Positions 52,572-64,000 of a DNA stretch of 64,000 bases are shown here, piece after piece. Under the pieces are notes generated by a model, which was given only the letters and a program-made list of their open reading frames with translations, was not told where the DNA came from and ran no database searches. This DNA comes from Latrodectus hesperus. Taxonomy: Eukaryota; Arthropoda; Arachnida; Araneae; Theridiidae. The position numbers were made by a program, and so were the translations under genes. Position 1 is the first letter of the stretch. Every line of letters begins with the position of its first letter. The stretch spans positions 67,122,140 through 67,186,139 of the forward strand of contig CM075858.1 in assembly GCA_037975125.1 (NCBI GenBank). The letters run 5' to 3'.

Positions 52572-52586
52572 CAATTGCTAGTGGAA
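52572..52586 (+). CDS. 15-nt micro-exon, hendecad second half
   Basis: Acceptor TTTATTTGCAG, donor GTAGGT. Encodes A-I-A-S-G, similar to S-I-A-S-D at 60227. Confidence 0.82.
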
Positions 52587-53243
52587 GTAGGTTTTTTTAT
52601 GTGATCATTATTTTTCAAATAAAATTTCTTTAATTAATGACTGTATAATTTCTGAATTGATTCTGTTATTCATATTATTGCATTTACATCTTAATGTAAA
52701 TTTTTTAATGAAATATATTTTAATATCATTTTGTAAGTGGCACATTACTGAAGTTTAAAATTAATATTTTAAAAAAATCCTTTCTTGAATTTTAAGTTTC
52801 ATAAATATACTTTACGAACTTGCAGAAACATTCCTGTTTCATAAATGTTAATATAAACTTCTAAAATTTTGTTTAATTTGTTTTCTTTAATTTGTTTAAT
52901 TAAAATTTAATTAATATTTTATTAAAATGAAAATAGATTTTTTAGCTATATAAAAGCAATTTTTTAAACTTAATAAAGCAAAATTTATATTTATGTAATA
53001 TGCCATATTACAAAACTGTTATTTTAATCTAATATTTATTTAACTCTTTGTGAGAATGAGCAATAATTTACTTTTTCTTATAATTAATGAATATACATTT
53101 CAATTTAATAATTTTTAATAAAAGAAGCTAGGAATACATTAAGCTTAAAAATGTATTATTACAATGGTTGGGATCATAACATTTCTGCTATCTTAATATA
53201 TTTTTACTTATAACGTTAAAAATTATATCTTCTTTACTTATAG

Positions 53244-53252
53244 TTGATGAGG
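53244..53252 (+). CDS. 9-nt micro-exon
   Basis: Acceptor TTTACTTATAG, donor GTAAGT. Encodes I-D-E. It stands where an 18-nt exon is expected and, with the 3-nt exon at 55369, gives four of the six residues. Confidence 0.68.
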
Positions 53253-55368
53253 GTAAGTTTATTCATTCTATCGGAAATATACTTAAAAAATAATCATACT
53301 ATGTTTAAGTTAAAGTATTTTTACCTAAATTATATTTAACTAATATGATTTAGGACAAATGTATTAATAAGTTTTATAATAAATATGGTTTGCATTCTAT
53401 TTTTATATTTTTTATTTTGATCCTTTTCTAAACATTATTCAAAAATTAATGGTTTACAAGAAAATATTAATTTATTTCAATGATATATTTTTGAAATGTT
53501 TTATTTAATATATATTTCTAATGTAAACAATAAAGACAATATAAAATCTATTATAGAAAAATCTCATATTAGATGCACAAAGCGTATAGTTTATTTAAAA
53601 ATATTCTACTTTTATGAAATTCTTCTCTAATCAAATTAAGTGACTAATACAAATTTGCGTGAGTTATTTAAAATTAATATCTATTTCTTAACAAAACAAT
53701 TTCATTTCAAATCAGACTAAAATAAGCAGCTTAAAAAGGAAGCGAGTTGTTATCGGACAAATTTACATTCTCCGTAGGGTAGCTCATAGAAATAATTATC
53801 ATTCTCATTCATCATCACTCATCTTTATCAGTAGGATCAGTGCATGAACAATAGTGAAATGGGCATGTATATCATATTTCATTCACTTAAAATCTCTTTT
53901 TCATTGTTAAGATGGAGAATATTTATTAAAAATCTGCCAAAAGAACAACTATGGATTGTTTGAAAAGTGAAATCCTTGAAAATTTCGCAAAAAGAATCAT
54001 GTATGGTTAACTTTTAGAATGTCGAAAACCAGTCCTTAATCCTCATTACTGAATGAAGAATAGAACTGAATCACTATAGATTTTTTCATGTTAATGAACG
54101 TTAATGACCACAATATTTGTTTCACTTTCTCAATAAGCTTTAAAAAGTCTTAAATTAAGAAAATAATTGAATTTAAAAGTATTTAAATTATACGTAATGG
54201 CTCACCATAGGCTTTTGGTTGTGAGCACTAGGATACTTCCCTGTACCTAATTGGTATAGCACAGAATCGGGCTATACAAATTAGATGGAAACTTCTGAGT
54301 GGGGTCCATCTAACTGGTAGAATCCAAGTCTAGATACAGGGAAGTATACCGGTGCTCACAATGTTCCACCTTAATGGTAAAGGCTAACTTTTGGCTAAGT
54401 ATGGAGTTCTATCAACAGGCAATGGTGAGCCATTCCACTGGTGCACACTATCAACAGGATATGGATAGTGTGCACCGGAACTCCATATGATTCAAATATA
54501 TATTTATTTATATATTTGATTAAATGGAACATCATAATTCAAATAGCCATTCCATATAATTCAAATATTTTTAATGCCAAGTACTTGGTCGTACATTGAA
54601 ATGGAATGTTCTAGATTCAACTCAGTCTTTACTCAATAAAAAAGGTATGTTTCTGCTTTTGTTGTAGTCACAGATATATTATTTCGAATGGGTATCAGGG
54701 GAGATTCCGGCTTCTTCTCTTGCAGCACGTGAATACAGCTATGAATCTCTGAAAAACTTTTAGAAAAGTAATAATACCCAGTGAATATTAAGCCACTTCA
54801 CAACAGTTTTCGGTCCACTACTCAGTCTCAATGGATAATATATAATATTGTAAGCAAACCAAACGTAGTAGTAAAATACCGAAATAAACTAACAGAAATT
54901 CGTGCAATTCTTCTTCACCATCTAATATTATCGTTTTGTTTTTTTACTGTAATTCAGAAACACGAATATGTTTTACTTTAAAAAGGAAAATGTTTGTAAT
55001 TCTCTATAATATTTTAAATAAGCCAACAATATTGCATTATTAAATAATATGAAATTTGATAAAAACTTGCAAGAGTTAAAAAACATTTTTAATTATTTTA
55101 ATTCTATGATTAAGAAGCAAATTTTTAAAAAATATTTAAGACGTAAATATTATGCAAAGGATACTATAATTGTTATACCCAAAATACGTAAGTACTAATT
55201 AGTATACAAAATTACTTTTTGAAACTTAGAAGTGGTTTTAAAAGAAAATTAATTTAAAAATAAAATTAAAGTTATGTGTAAAACCTTTTATAAATTAATA
55301 TTATTTCTTACAATAAATGTTTCTTAATTTAAAAATTACTATTTTAATTTTTTTCATTTTCAATTCAG
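53253..55368 (+). other. Intron (2.1 kb)
   Basis: AT-rich, with the nested palindrome block at 54197-54490. A GTAAGT at 55190 has no usable acceptor before it in phase. Confidence 0.55.
54197..54490. repeat. Cluster of nested palindromes (MITE-like)
   Basis: Several inverted matches lie within 300 nt. AATGGCTCACCAT near 54197 pairs with ATGGTGAGCCATT near 54422, ATACTTCCCTGTA near 54233 with TACAGGGAAGTAT near 54337, and GTGAGCAC near 54221 with GTGCTCAC near 54352. GTGCACACTATC near 54443 pairs with GATAGTGTGCAC near 54465. The block could fold into one branched structure. Confidence 0.8.
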
Positions 55369-55371
55369 GAG
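55369..55371 (+). CDS. Putative 3-nt micro-exon
   Basis: A strong pyrimidine tract and acceptor (TTTTTTTCATTTTCAATTCAG) is followed by GAG and then donor GTAAGC. Spliced in, it adds exactly one Gly and keeps phase 1. It could instead be a recursive splice site that leaves nothing in the mRNA. Confidence 0.5.
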
Positions 55372-55845
55372 GTAAGCAATTTTTAATATTGAATTATTCT
55401 TATCAAAATTTACAGTATTTAATTAGAAATTTATTAATGTATAAACATACCAAGAGTAATATTAATTATTTCCTATAAGATCTTTCACTATATTTTGATA
55501 AACTGTAGAATAAAAACAAATTCTTTAACTACACTGTGTTACAACTAATACAATTCATGGTGACTAGAAATTATTTACAAAATTTCGTAAATTTATTATT
55601 ATTGTTTAAAATGTTACTTTTTGATGTGTGTGTGTGTCTGTGTCTGTGTGTGTGTTTGAAAATAGGTGTAAAATAGTTTAAATAACCTGTATAAGTTTTT
55701 ATTAATTTAGTGAAAATTAACATGTATTTGAATAATATATTTTCTCCAATAACATTCTTTTTCTTATAAAACAATTCATTATTATTAAATTTCTTATACA
55801 ATTTTTAGTAACGTTTGTTTTTATTTCCTTTTTCATCATACATAG

Positions 55846-55860
55846 ATTTGACTGGAGGAG
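55846..55860 (+). CDS. 15-nt micro-exon, hendecad second half
   Basis: Acceptor ATCATACATAG, donor GTAAGT. Encodes D-L-T-G-G. Confidence 0.82.
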
Positions 55861-56110
55861 GTAAGTTTACATTAAACATATATTTGTATAAATAATACAA
55901 AATATAATTTAAAAGGTATACAATTTTGCATCAAGTTTCTTTTGTTAGAGCTCAATTTAATTTATCATCTTAATACAATTAAGCTATTATATTAACTTTA
56001 ATTAGTTCTATCAAGCCTGTTGTATTTATTTAAAAGTAAATTTAGAAGCAATAAATAAATTTTTTCTATATATGTATTTAATCAATTTTTAATTTATTTC
56101 ATTCTTTCAG

Positions 56111-56128
56111 TTAAAGAAGTTGCTCATG
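56111..56128 (+). CDS. 18-nt micro-exon, hendecad first half
   Basis: Acceptor CATTCTTTCAG, donor GTGAGT. Encodes V-K-E-V-A-H. Confidence 0.85.
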
Positions 56129-56204
56129 GTGAGTAATTTTTTTTAATTACAGTTTAACAAAAATTCTATTTATTTAAGTTTAATACAAAATTGACACAAC
56201 AATC

Positions 56205-56267
56205 ATTGCTTTTCTATACATAAATCATTGCTTTTCTATACATTGCTTTTCTAACATTGCTTTTCTA
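56205..56267. repeat. Short tandem repeat of CATTGCTTTTCTA units
   Basis: Four imperfect copies of a CATTGCTTTTCTAtA unit lie next to each other, directly before the hairpin at 56268. Confidence 0.85.
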
Positions 56268-56378
56268 TTTATAAAGTAGAGAAGTTTATAGAGGTATAAA
56301 GTCATTATTTTCAACAAAATGTTAAACTTTGTTTAAAATAATGACTTTATACCTCTATAAACTTCTCTACTTTATAAA
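56268..56378. repeat. Perfect 44-bp inverted repeat (hairpin)
   Basis: Arm 56268-56311 and arm 56335-56378 are exact reverse complements, with a 23-nt spacer. After one mismatch a further 6 bp of the spacer (AACAAA/TTTGTT) can pair. In the transcript it would form a long hairpin within the intron. Confidence 0.93.
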
Positions 56379-56692
56379 ATTTTCAAAATTCAAATTCAAT
56401 TTTCATATAATATGCTGAAAAATATTTATTTTAGATCATTTTCATGAATATTTTCCAATTAATGTAAATTATATGGATCTGATCCTTAAACACATCACCA
56501 CTGTAACTTAAAGTATATTTACAAACACAACATTTCTTGTAAATGAGTTGAAATTACTTTTAAAAAATATCGTTAAATCTAATTTTAATTTAACATAAAT
56601 AGTTGATTTGTTTTATTAATTGAATTCAAATGTTTTACGAAAATGTTACTGAAATTTATGAACTATGTATAACAATATTTTAATTCCTTTAG

Positions 56693-56707
56693 AATTCTTT
56701 GGTGGCC
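56693..56707 (+). CDS. 15-nt micro-exon, hendecad second half
   Basis: Acceptor TTCCTTTAG, donor GTAAGT. Encodes E-F-F-G-G. Confidence 0.84.
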
Positions 56708-58276
56708 GTAAGTAGAATTTCTTTCATTATATTCTTTAGAAGTCATTTTTAAATGCATTTTCAACTTCAAGCATGCTTTTCAAAATATTGTTTATAATGT
56801 CAACTCTTTTTTCAAACTAATACATACTACCACTCAAATAAACAAAATAGGATTGTAAAAAAGTTTTCTGAAAATCTATATGCGTGCAGTTAAAGAGATA
56901 TTTGAATAAATTATTGAAATTAGTTGTTCATAATTAAAAATAGTTTTATAGTTTCGTCAAGTCATATTTTCTCATTATTAAAATGAATGTACATACAATG
57001 ATATATTAAAAATATTTTCTATTTTCTCTAATTTATCATATTTTATAAGTTAAATATATGTTTAATTCTGTAAGAATATTCATATTTAAAAACAATATAT
57101 CATATAGTGGTAAATATTATCATATTTTTATATTTACAAATTTTTTAAAAAGTAGCATATTTGTTTTATCATACATAGTTTCAAATGAAGTTTATTATCT
57201 AAAATAAATTTGATATTTGTTTTGTAAATACTCAGTGAGTTAACGAGAATTGAATCCACGCATTAATAGTTCGTTTGTTGAAACAACACAATACAAATTC
57301 CCTTCTTTTTTTCAATTTTAAATAAATAAAATATTTAGATTTTATTTTCTTGTTATCCCAAAACTAAATTATAACAAGAGGTTACTAATTTAAAAGGCTA
57401 TTTATATAAGTGTCACTAAAAAGTAAACTAGTTAATATAAATCCCTCTCAGATTTCATAGACAGCACACGAATAAATACAAAATCAAAATATTTGTAGAA
57501 ATATCATATTCTTGGCTAGTTGATTACCATTCACAAGTATAATTATCAAGATCTTATTTTTATTAGAGGGCACAAATTATAATTCTAACTAGATGACATA
57601 CATTAACAAGCCTTAAAGAAAAATTGATTTTCATAAACATTTTTAGTTATACTAGTGTAGAGAAACTACTATCACTTCTTTGTATTCAGTATTTCTTTCA
57701 ATACCAATTCCTATTTGTACAGTTTAAATTATATAATAAATTTCTTAAACTTAAATTTTTATAAATCGCATTATCATGCATTATATTTATATTAGGTATG
57801 ATGGATATAATGTAAAATATTATGCATAATATAACCTTTGTATTATAATATCCATTGTATTTTACAATTTCATGCTTATTATAAAAATTATATGTTTCTT
57901 AATCAGAATCAGTACTTTAATAACATTATGCAAATTTGGATGTTCATGATATGTTTTATAAATTGAAATGTTATGAAATCTTAATATAAATATAAATTTT
58001 GCATTTACATTGGTCCTAAGCTTCAGAAGTATAGAATCATTTTAGAAATTGTCTGTCTCTGAAAATAAAGCTTAATGAAATGTCTGACTTCAAAAAAATA
58101 TTGTTAAAATAAAAATATTAAATTTATTTCTTATTATGATATGAATGAGATGATATGTATTATACATTTATACATGATAATAGTATTAAATCAAAACAAA
58201 TATTGAATTAAATAGATAACATTACATATATACATACTAATAATTTTTTAATCTCTGAAAACTTTTCCAATTTCAG
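56708..58276 (+). other. Intron (1.6 kb)
   Basis: AT-rich; nothing recognised. Confidence 0.5.
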
Positions 58277-58294
58277 TTGGAAATATTGGAAGAG
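58277..58294 (+). CDS. 18-nt micro-exon, hendecad first half
   Basis: Acceptor CCAATTTCAG, donor GTAAGT. Encodes L-G-N-I-G-R. Confidence 0.85.
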
Positions 58295-59042
58295 GTAAGT
58301 ACAGATTTTATGATGTTCTAAATTTTTAAACATTCCCTATATATTTTTTTAAAAAATGTGTATAAAAATATTGATTGAACAAATGGAAATAAATTATAAA
58401 AGTATATTTTGAATTTTAAGTAATAAATTTCACTTCAGAAAGAAATCAAGGATATATATAATATCAGACAAAATTCAAAGGAAAACTATCAAAATTAAAA
58501 AGTATTTTTTTCAATTTTCTAGCAATTCATATTTATTGTAGTAGATATATTCCTATTTCTTTTTTTTTTATTAAAACATTAACTCCTCTAAAAATGAAAT
58601 CCACGTAATTTCTTTGAATTATTCTTGATTTAGAACTAATAGTTTCATTGGAAATTTCAAAAATCATGATATATAATAAAAATATATCATGAGATTTAAA
58701 ACTTTTAGTGATTATATTATAAAGCTATTTTGGAAATTTATAATTAAAATACTTTGATAATTATATAAATTCAAAGAATATATGATAAGAAAATTTTTAA
58801 TATCTCTTAAATGTAAAGTTGTTTGACGAAAATGTCTCTTTCCATAATTTAAAATAAATAAAATAATTTTTAAAAAGTTGAAAAGTATATAATTTATAAT
58901 ATTTTTAATAGAAAAGTTAAAAATGTTTTAGAAAGATTTTACACGTTTATTTTTTCATTATTATTTCTATTAGGCAGTTAAATTATATTGTATGCCAAAT
59001 CTGTGAAGCATGTTTTTATTGAATCTTTTTATTCTATTATAG

Positions 59043-59057
59043 ACGTTGCCTCAGCAT
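59043..59057 (+). CDS. 15-nt micro-exon, hendecad second half
   Basis: Acceptor TATTCTATTATAG, donor GTAAGA. Encodes D-V-A-S-A, with Ala in place of the usual final Gly. Confidence 0.83.
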
Positions 59058-59911
59058 GTAAGACAATTTTCTTCTTTATATTAAAAATATAAGTAACCTA
59101 TTTTTATTGTTCAAAATCAATTAATAGCTTTTGTCGTTTTTATTTCCTTAATTACTCTAATTTTATTTTTAAAAAATTATTTAATTCAACGAAATGCTTA
59201 GATAATTTGATTGCTTTACACATCATATGGGTAATTTATAATTAATGTTTTCATTTGAAAGTAAGTGACAGAAATTAATTTTTTATACATTTTAATATCA
59301 GTAATTTGCTAGTAGAACAAAATTTCAATTTTTATTAAAAAATGGATAAGACTGTCAATAATTTGTAGTCTATTTATATCTAATCATACAGGTAATTGTG
59401 ATACACATTGGTATAGGAGAATAAATCTAATCAAAAAATTGTTTTAAAAGATTATTTTCTATCAAAAGCTTGCATTATATAAAATCTAATTAGAATAACA
59501 AAATAAAATCCTTATGAGTAACTGCTAAACTAGTAAATTTGATTCTTTTGAAAATATTTTTAAAAAAAATTCTAATTTAACATAAAATTATAATTTTGTA
59601 GACTAAAGTAGCACAATAAGAATTTAAATTACAATTTTTATCACAAATTAGTAAGTTAAATATTTAAAATCAACCGTCTGAATAATATTGACAAATATCC
59701 ATTCTAAATGAAATAAAACATAATTAATTGAAAAAATATTATATTTACATAATTTTTGATTTGATATTTTAAATTCTCATAAAAATACATATTATTTATT
59801 AGACTTTATATCTATTATTAAGATTTATGCCATGCATACATTATAAGCTCTATTGCTGAGATTTATTAAGAGAAACACTTATATTTTATATACTTCTCTT
59901 TATTTTTCCAG

Positions 59912-59929
59912 TTTCAAATGCAGCAGAAA
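59912..59929 (+). CDS. 18-nt micro-exon, hendecad first half
   Basis: Acceptor TATTTTTCCAG, donor GTAAGT. Encodes F-S-N-A-A-E. Confidence 0.84.
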
Positions 59930-60226
59930 GTAAGTTCTCCCATTAATTTATTTTACTTTAAATTTAGTTTATGAAAAGTTATTTAAGAAATTATAAATAA
60001 AAAAAATTATTATCGCATACTCTCAACCAATAAACATTTTGATATTTTTATAAACAAGCTTATTTATGTATAATTTAAAATAAATATTTTAACGCTTTTT
60101 AGAAGTAAGATTAAAGTGATAAGTATATAAATGGAATTACTACAATGTTTTAAAAAGAAATTCCAAGTTGTAGAATTATTTAATATAGTTTAATAATTGA
60201 TATTACAATGCTTTATATTTTTTCAG

Positions 60227-60241
60227 GCATTGCAAGTGATT
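60227..60241 (+). CDS. 15-nt micro-exon, hendecad second half
   Basis: Acceptor ATTTTTTCAG, donor GTAAGT. Encodes S-I-A-S-D. It ends in T, so joining directly to the exon at 62093 (GA...) would create TGA at once. Confidence 0.84.
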
Positions 60242-60873
60242 GTAAGTAGTTTTAAATAATACAAAGATATACTATTTTGTTAATGTTTGGTTATTTAGTT
60301 TATTTTAAATTTTAATTCAGCAAAATGATGAACAATTAAATTTTTTGAATAGTTGAATAGTTTTTGAATATTTTTTGAACTAGTTAAAACCAACATTTGA
60401 AAAAGAATATTTATGCTATCCACAAATGCAGGATGAATATCATAGATATCTAATTTAAGTAAAAGAAAATAAAATTTTCAATTTTTATTATAATATTTTG
60501 ATAATTTTAAAAATATCTGAAATGATTTAAAATTATAAATTCATTCTATTTTGTAATTTCAATTTTCCAACGTAATTAAATTTAAATGTTATATATTTAG
60601 ATTCAAATTTGTTTATTTATTCCTTAACATATTAAAAAATATACAAATAAAATTGCTTTTAATATTATAAGAGGAAAAAATGCCTTTCATGTAAATATTA
60701 TATTTACATAGTAAACATTTTAAGAGAAAGCTATAAATAGACTAAGACTTCGATCATAATAGCTTGAACTCAAATCATAACCAAGGTTCATGTTAAAATT
60801 TCATCATATTTCACTGTAAAATTTCAATAAAGTACTAAAATAAATTTTAGCTAACAATTTTTCTTATTTTTAG

Positions 60874-60923
60874 TCCAAAATCTAGGATAACTGCAGAAAA
60901 TATTTAACCAAATATTCATATCT
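60874..60923 (+). CDS. Stop-containing exon (50 nt)
   Basis: Acceptor TTATTTTTAG. Reads F-Q-N-L-G then TAA at 60888-60890. The F-Q-N-L-G matches the first half of the 11-residue repeat, and the stop falls exactly at the sixth position, so it looks like a former 18-nt exon. Untranslated sequence follows to a strong donor GTAAGT at 60924. Confidence 0.8.
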
Positions 60924-62092
60924 GTAAGTATATTTTCCCAGTGTATTATTTAAAATTGATTAAAATAATTAAATTAATTATTTTTAAATCTCTGAAGTAT
61001 TGTCTTAATTCAAGAATTCTTAGTGACTAATTTCTTGTCTTAGTAATAATATTTAAACGAAAAATGATCATAATAATAGATTGATTTTTAATAAGCTCTT
61101 AAATATTTCACCTTGATTTTTCTAGAAATTTATCAGTAAAAAATATTTCACTCTTAAATACGGCCAAAAAATCAAGTAATGCAACAAATTAATGGCAATA
61201 AAAACATCAGATAATGTTAAGAATCAAAAATAATTTTAAAACAATTGAAATTTAAAATATAGGAATATTTGTTTTTATTGTCATTTTAAAAGTACAATCT
61301 TTGTAAAACTTGAAAGATTTGTAGAGAATTAAATATGCAAGGTACATTTCAAGTCACATTTACGATAAGTCTCCAAGCCTTTAAATATATTTTCGAAAAC
61401 CCAATTAAAATAGTCTTCAATCATTTAAATGAACTAACTTTGAAAATTTACAAATGATAAGCATTCTAAAAAATTCTTGATATCTTTCTAGAAAGTAATT
61501 AATAACTTCAATAATAAATTGGTTCTATGTATCCAAACTTTAATAATAAATTAATTCTTTGTTCAAATTAAAATAAAATAATATATTTTGCATGTAATCA
61601 ATTATTTATAAATTACTTTTTGTTGCACCATTAGTAGGTATATCTTTTTAGCGATACAATTTCATTACAACCAATTTTCAAATAACTTGATTGCTGATTA
61701 CATAAATCTAAATATTTGTCAGCAAATCGACTTGATCGTTTTGCCACATAATATAAGCAAATGTAGAGAATGAATAGCTTTAAAAATATTATATCGATAA
61801 AATTTTAAATATTTCACTGACGTAAATTTGCTATGTAAAGTTTTTTTTACTGTAGCATTAAATAGAGCATAATAAAAAGTTATAATGTATAAAAGTCTGA
61901 TATTGTATTGAAATATGAAGATGTATATATCATGTATAATCCCAATAAATAGTATGTATCAAATATTTGCAATGTATTTACCACCATATATATCTCAATA
62001 AAAATTCCTTAAATATCATAATTTAATTTCATTTCATTTTTTTATGAACAAAATTGTGAATTTAAATGTACCTTTTTATATTTTGCTTTCAG
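60924..62092 (+). other. Intron in the 3' untranslated region (1.2 kb)
   Basis: Lies between the donor GTAAGT and the acceptor TTTTGCTTTCAG. AT-rich; nothing else seen. If real it places an exon junction 33 nt after the stop codon. Confidence 0.6.
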
Positions 62093-62245
62093 GAATAGAT
62101 GGAACTGCAAAAAACGATGAAATTATTGAAGAATACTCCATTATATATTTTACTTACTAGTCTTCAATGAAATTTTATAGATAAATTCTTGTATTATACT
62201 GTAGAAACATTAATTTGTGAAATAAAGTGAAGCAATTACTGCTTA
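62093..62245 (+). other. Terminal exon, mainly 3' untranslated
   Basis: Acceptor CTTTCAG, with an AATAAA at 62221. In phase 1 it is open for 22 codons (I-D-G-T-A-K-N-D-E-I-I-E-E-Y-S-I-I-Y-F-T-Y, TAG at 62158), so an alternative C terminus is possible if both exons 60227 and 60874 are skipped. The 3' end is estimated from the signal. Confidence 0.6.
62221..62226 (+). terminator. Polyadenylation signal AATAAA
   Basis: Canonical hexamer about 60 nt after the end of the open part of the last exon and 128 nt after its acceptor; the best candidate 3' end of the micro-exon gene. Confidence 0.7.
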
Positions 62246-63708
62246 ATATCGTTCTGTCATTTTTGAGGAAGAACTCTTTCAATTTGGAAATGTACAAAAA
62301 TTACTATGAAATTTTTTGACAGCTCTTTAAGATCTTTTTTAAATCATAATATAACAAAGTACAAAATAGTTTCCCATTTCTTTTATTTATTCCGAAAGCA
62401 TATGAATTAATAGACATTTCTTCTTGAGTAATTGAAAACTTTATGCAAATAAATCTACTGAATTTACAAAAAGTTATTTATTTGTTGATACTATATTTAT
62501 GCTTTGAACAAATAACTTGGCAAGCTGTAACAGCTTGAAAATCAATCACATCAAGTTTACTATAATGTTTTTTGTTTTCTTTGTTGACAATGTTACATAC
62601 CTTTTTCTTTAAACAAGGAAAATTAGAACTATTCTCTTTCTATTGAGGATTTAAATATCGTGTAGAAAGTCTTTGGGAATGATTATAGGAAAAGGATTTA
62701 TTTCAATAGGATGGTATAACCAGCATATATGTGATACATTTACTAGAGACCAAGAGTAAACCTGCGACAATCTTCAGATCAAGTGAATTTGTGAACATAG
62801 AGTCATAAGTACCACATGTTCAGTTTTTAAGGGTAGTACCTCAATACCAACATTGAAACACCTGAATATTAAGTGAACTTTTCATTAACAATATGCCTAG
62901 TTGTAGTGCAATTGCAAATGCAAATCCTTCAATAGTAGCCCCTCAAATAAAAAAATTTCTGCCAGTGATCCTGTTACGAATGAAGCCTTATAATTTGAGA
63001 TTGGTCCAATGTTCTGACTACTTATAGATTCTTTTCTACAAAATGACAAATGTCATAAATTTTAAAAATTGAAAAAAATTATTTAATCTGATTTTCAGAA
63101 AGAAGCTATACTGGTTACGTTATTTTGAAAAAAAAAACTTTAAAATACATTGGAAAATTTTATTTTCGTCCGCATTATGTGAATACCTTTATTATTTAGC
63201 TTTAAGAAGGAAGCTTTATCTGTATCTATTCGTAACGGGTTATTGTACTCCTTCACTACTAATTATTTAGAAATTAATTATTTGGAAGATAACTATTTAC
63301 AACAAAAAATGCACATCATTCCGTATTAGTAAAATCCTGAAAATATAGAACACAATTGTTTTTTATTCAGCAAGATATCCATCATAAAGTTAGTCTAAAA
63401 TTAACACATAACTACAATTAATACTAAAATATAATATATAGTTGATTAATACATAATTAAAAAATGAATTAGAATTAAAGTGATACACTTAATCATAATG
63501 CTTATATATGCAGATGATATAAAACCAATTACAATGCTATTTACAATTTGATTACATGTTATCGATGATGGTATGTTCCACTGTGTCACTTATATAGAAT
63601 CACGGTTATAGCTGTTACATGAAATACGATTACGGAAATAAAAAATAAATCTACTGTAAGATAACACTGTAATACATAATTTTGAAACTCTTCGTTGTTT
63701 GCAATTTA
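62246..63708. other. Downstream intergenic region
   Basis: AT-rich, no long frames, no transposon protein and no repeat that I recognise. Confidence 0.5.
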
Positions 63709-63776
63709 TTAAGATTTTTTATGATCTCTGACTCCCATAATTTTGACGTTTCCAAATCTGCCGTTAGCACTCTCTT
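63709..63776 (-). CDS. Possible terminal exon of a minus-strand gene
   Basis: On the minus strand a strong acceptor (GATTTTTGTTTGCAG) is followed by an open frame reading E-S-A-N-G-R-F-G-N-V-K-I-M-G-V-R-D-H-K-K-S and TAA. It has higher GC than its surroundings. The gene is not recognised; upstream exons would lie beyond 64000. Confidence 0.3.
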
Positions 63777-64000
63777 CTGCAAACAAAAATCAATCCAATC
63801 CGGTCAAAAAAGAAATTAAAAAGTGACAATGAAGCAGGTTCATTTGATGCGGTAATATTTATTGAATTATAACCAGGTTTTTAAATTTCATAATAATGCA
63901 AATTTCAAAGCCTCATGTCACATGAAGTGAACTAAACATGGAAGTGCTCATCTCCAAATATTAATTTTTTACAGTAAAATAAATACCTAGAATAGCTCTA

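Overview
The window looks like arthropod DNA, most likely from a spider. This is inferred from roughly three-quarters A+T composition, long (TA)n tracts, tRNA-like SINEs, decayed Tc1/mariner elements (one of the DUF4817 type common in spiders) and a 5'-truncated non-LTR retrotransposon with an RNase H domain. No conventional long gene is present, and all long open frames belong to transposon remnants or low-complexity tracts.

The main content is one plus-strand gene built almost wholly of micro-exons, running from before 873 to a polyadenylation signal at 62221. I can place 39 exons holding coding sequence plus one 3' untranslated exon. Apart from one 342-nt exon, coding exons are 3 to 48 nt. 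Every internal exon has a length divisible by three and is flanked by phase-1 introns. The exons join into one open frame of about 377 codons, less than 2 percent of the 61 kb.

The product has three repeat zones. (1) Exons at 873-10317 encode His clusters, then about ten copies of a 9-residue Glu-Val-Lys-Ile-Pro-Gly-Gly-Gly-Gly unit, a poly-Gly run and another His cluster. (2) Exons at 15243-25766 are about 36 nt each and encode variants of a 12-residue module of the type YKTGEPDVHVH plus one junction residue. (3) From 31843 to 60890, exons of 18 and 15 nt alternate almost without exception, so each exon pair encodes an 11-residue repeat such as LGSIAN+AIASG. Its hydrophobic 3-4-4 spacing suggests a hendecad amphipathic helix. 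The chain ends FQNLG-stop in an exon continuing the series. I do not recognise the protein family; a secreted or structural repeat protein is an inference only.

The introns hold the rest. There are decayed exon copies at 15570, 18099 and 21562, and two copies with an intact frame but one broken splice site at 19082 and 22964. Transposon remnants lie at 3757-4620, 6787-8400, 11040-12060, 13700-14760, 30254-31662, 32671-34036 and 50150-50950. SINE-like repeats lie at 24600-24990, 35800-36085 and 46846-47265. There are eight large dinucleotide tracts, a 44-bp perfect hairpin at 56268-56378 and a cluster of nested palindromes at 54197-54490.

The 5' end (promoter, start codon, signal peptide) is not resolved and may lie before the window. 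A weak candidate signal-peptide start is at 198. Downstream of the gene there is little except a possible minus-strand terminal exon at 63709-63776.
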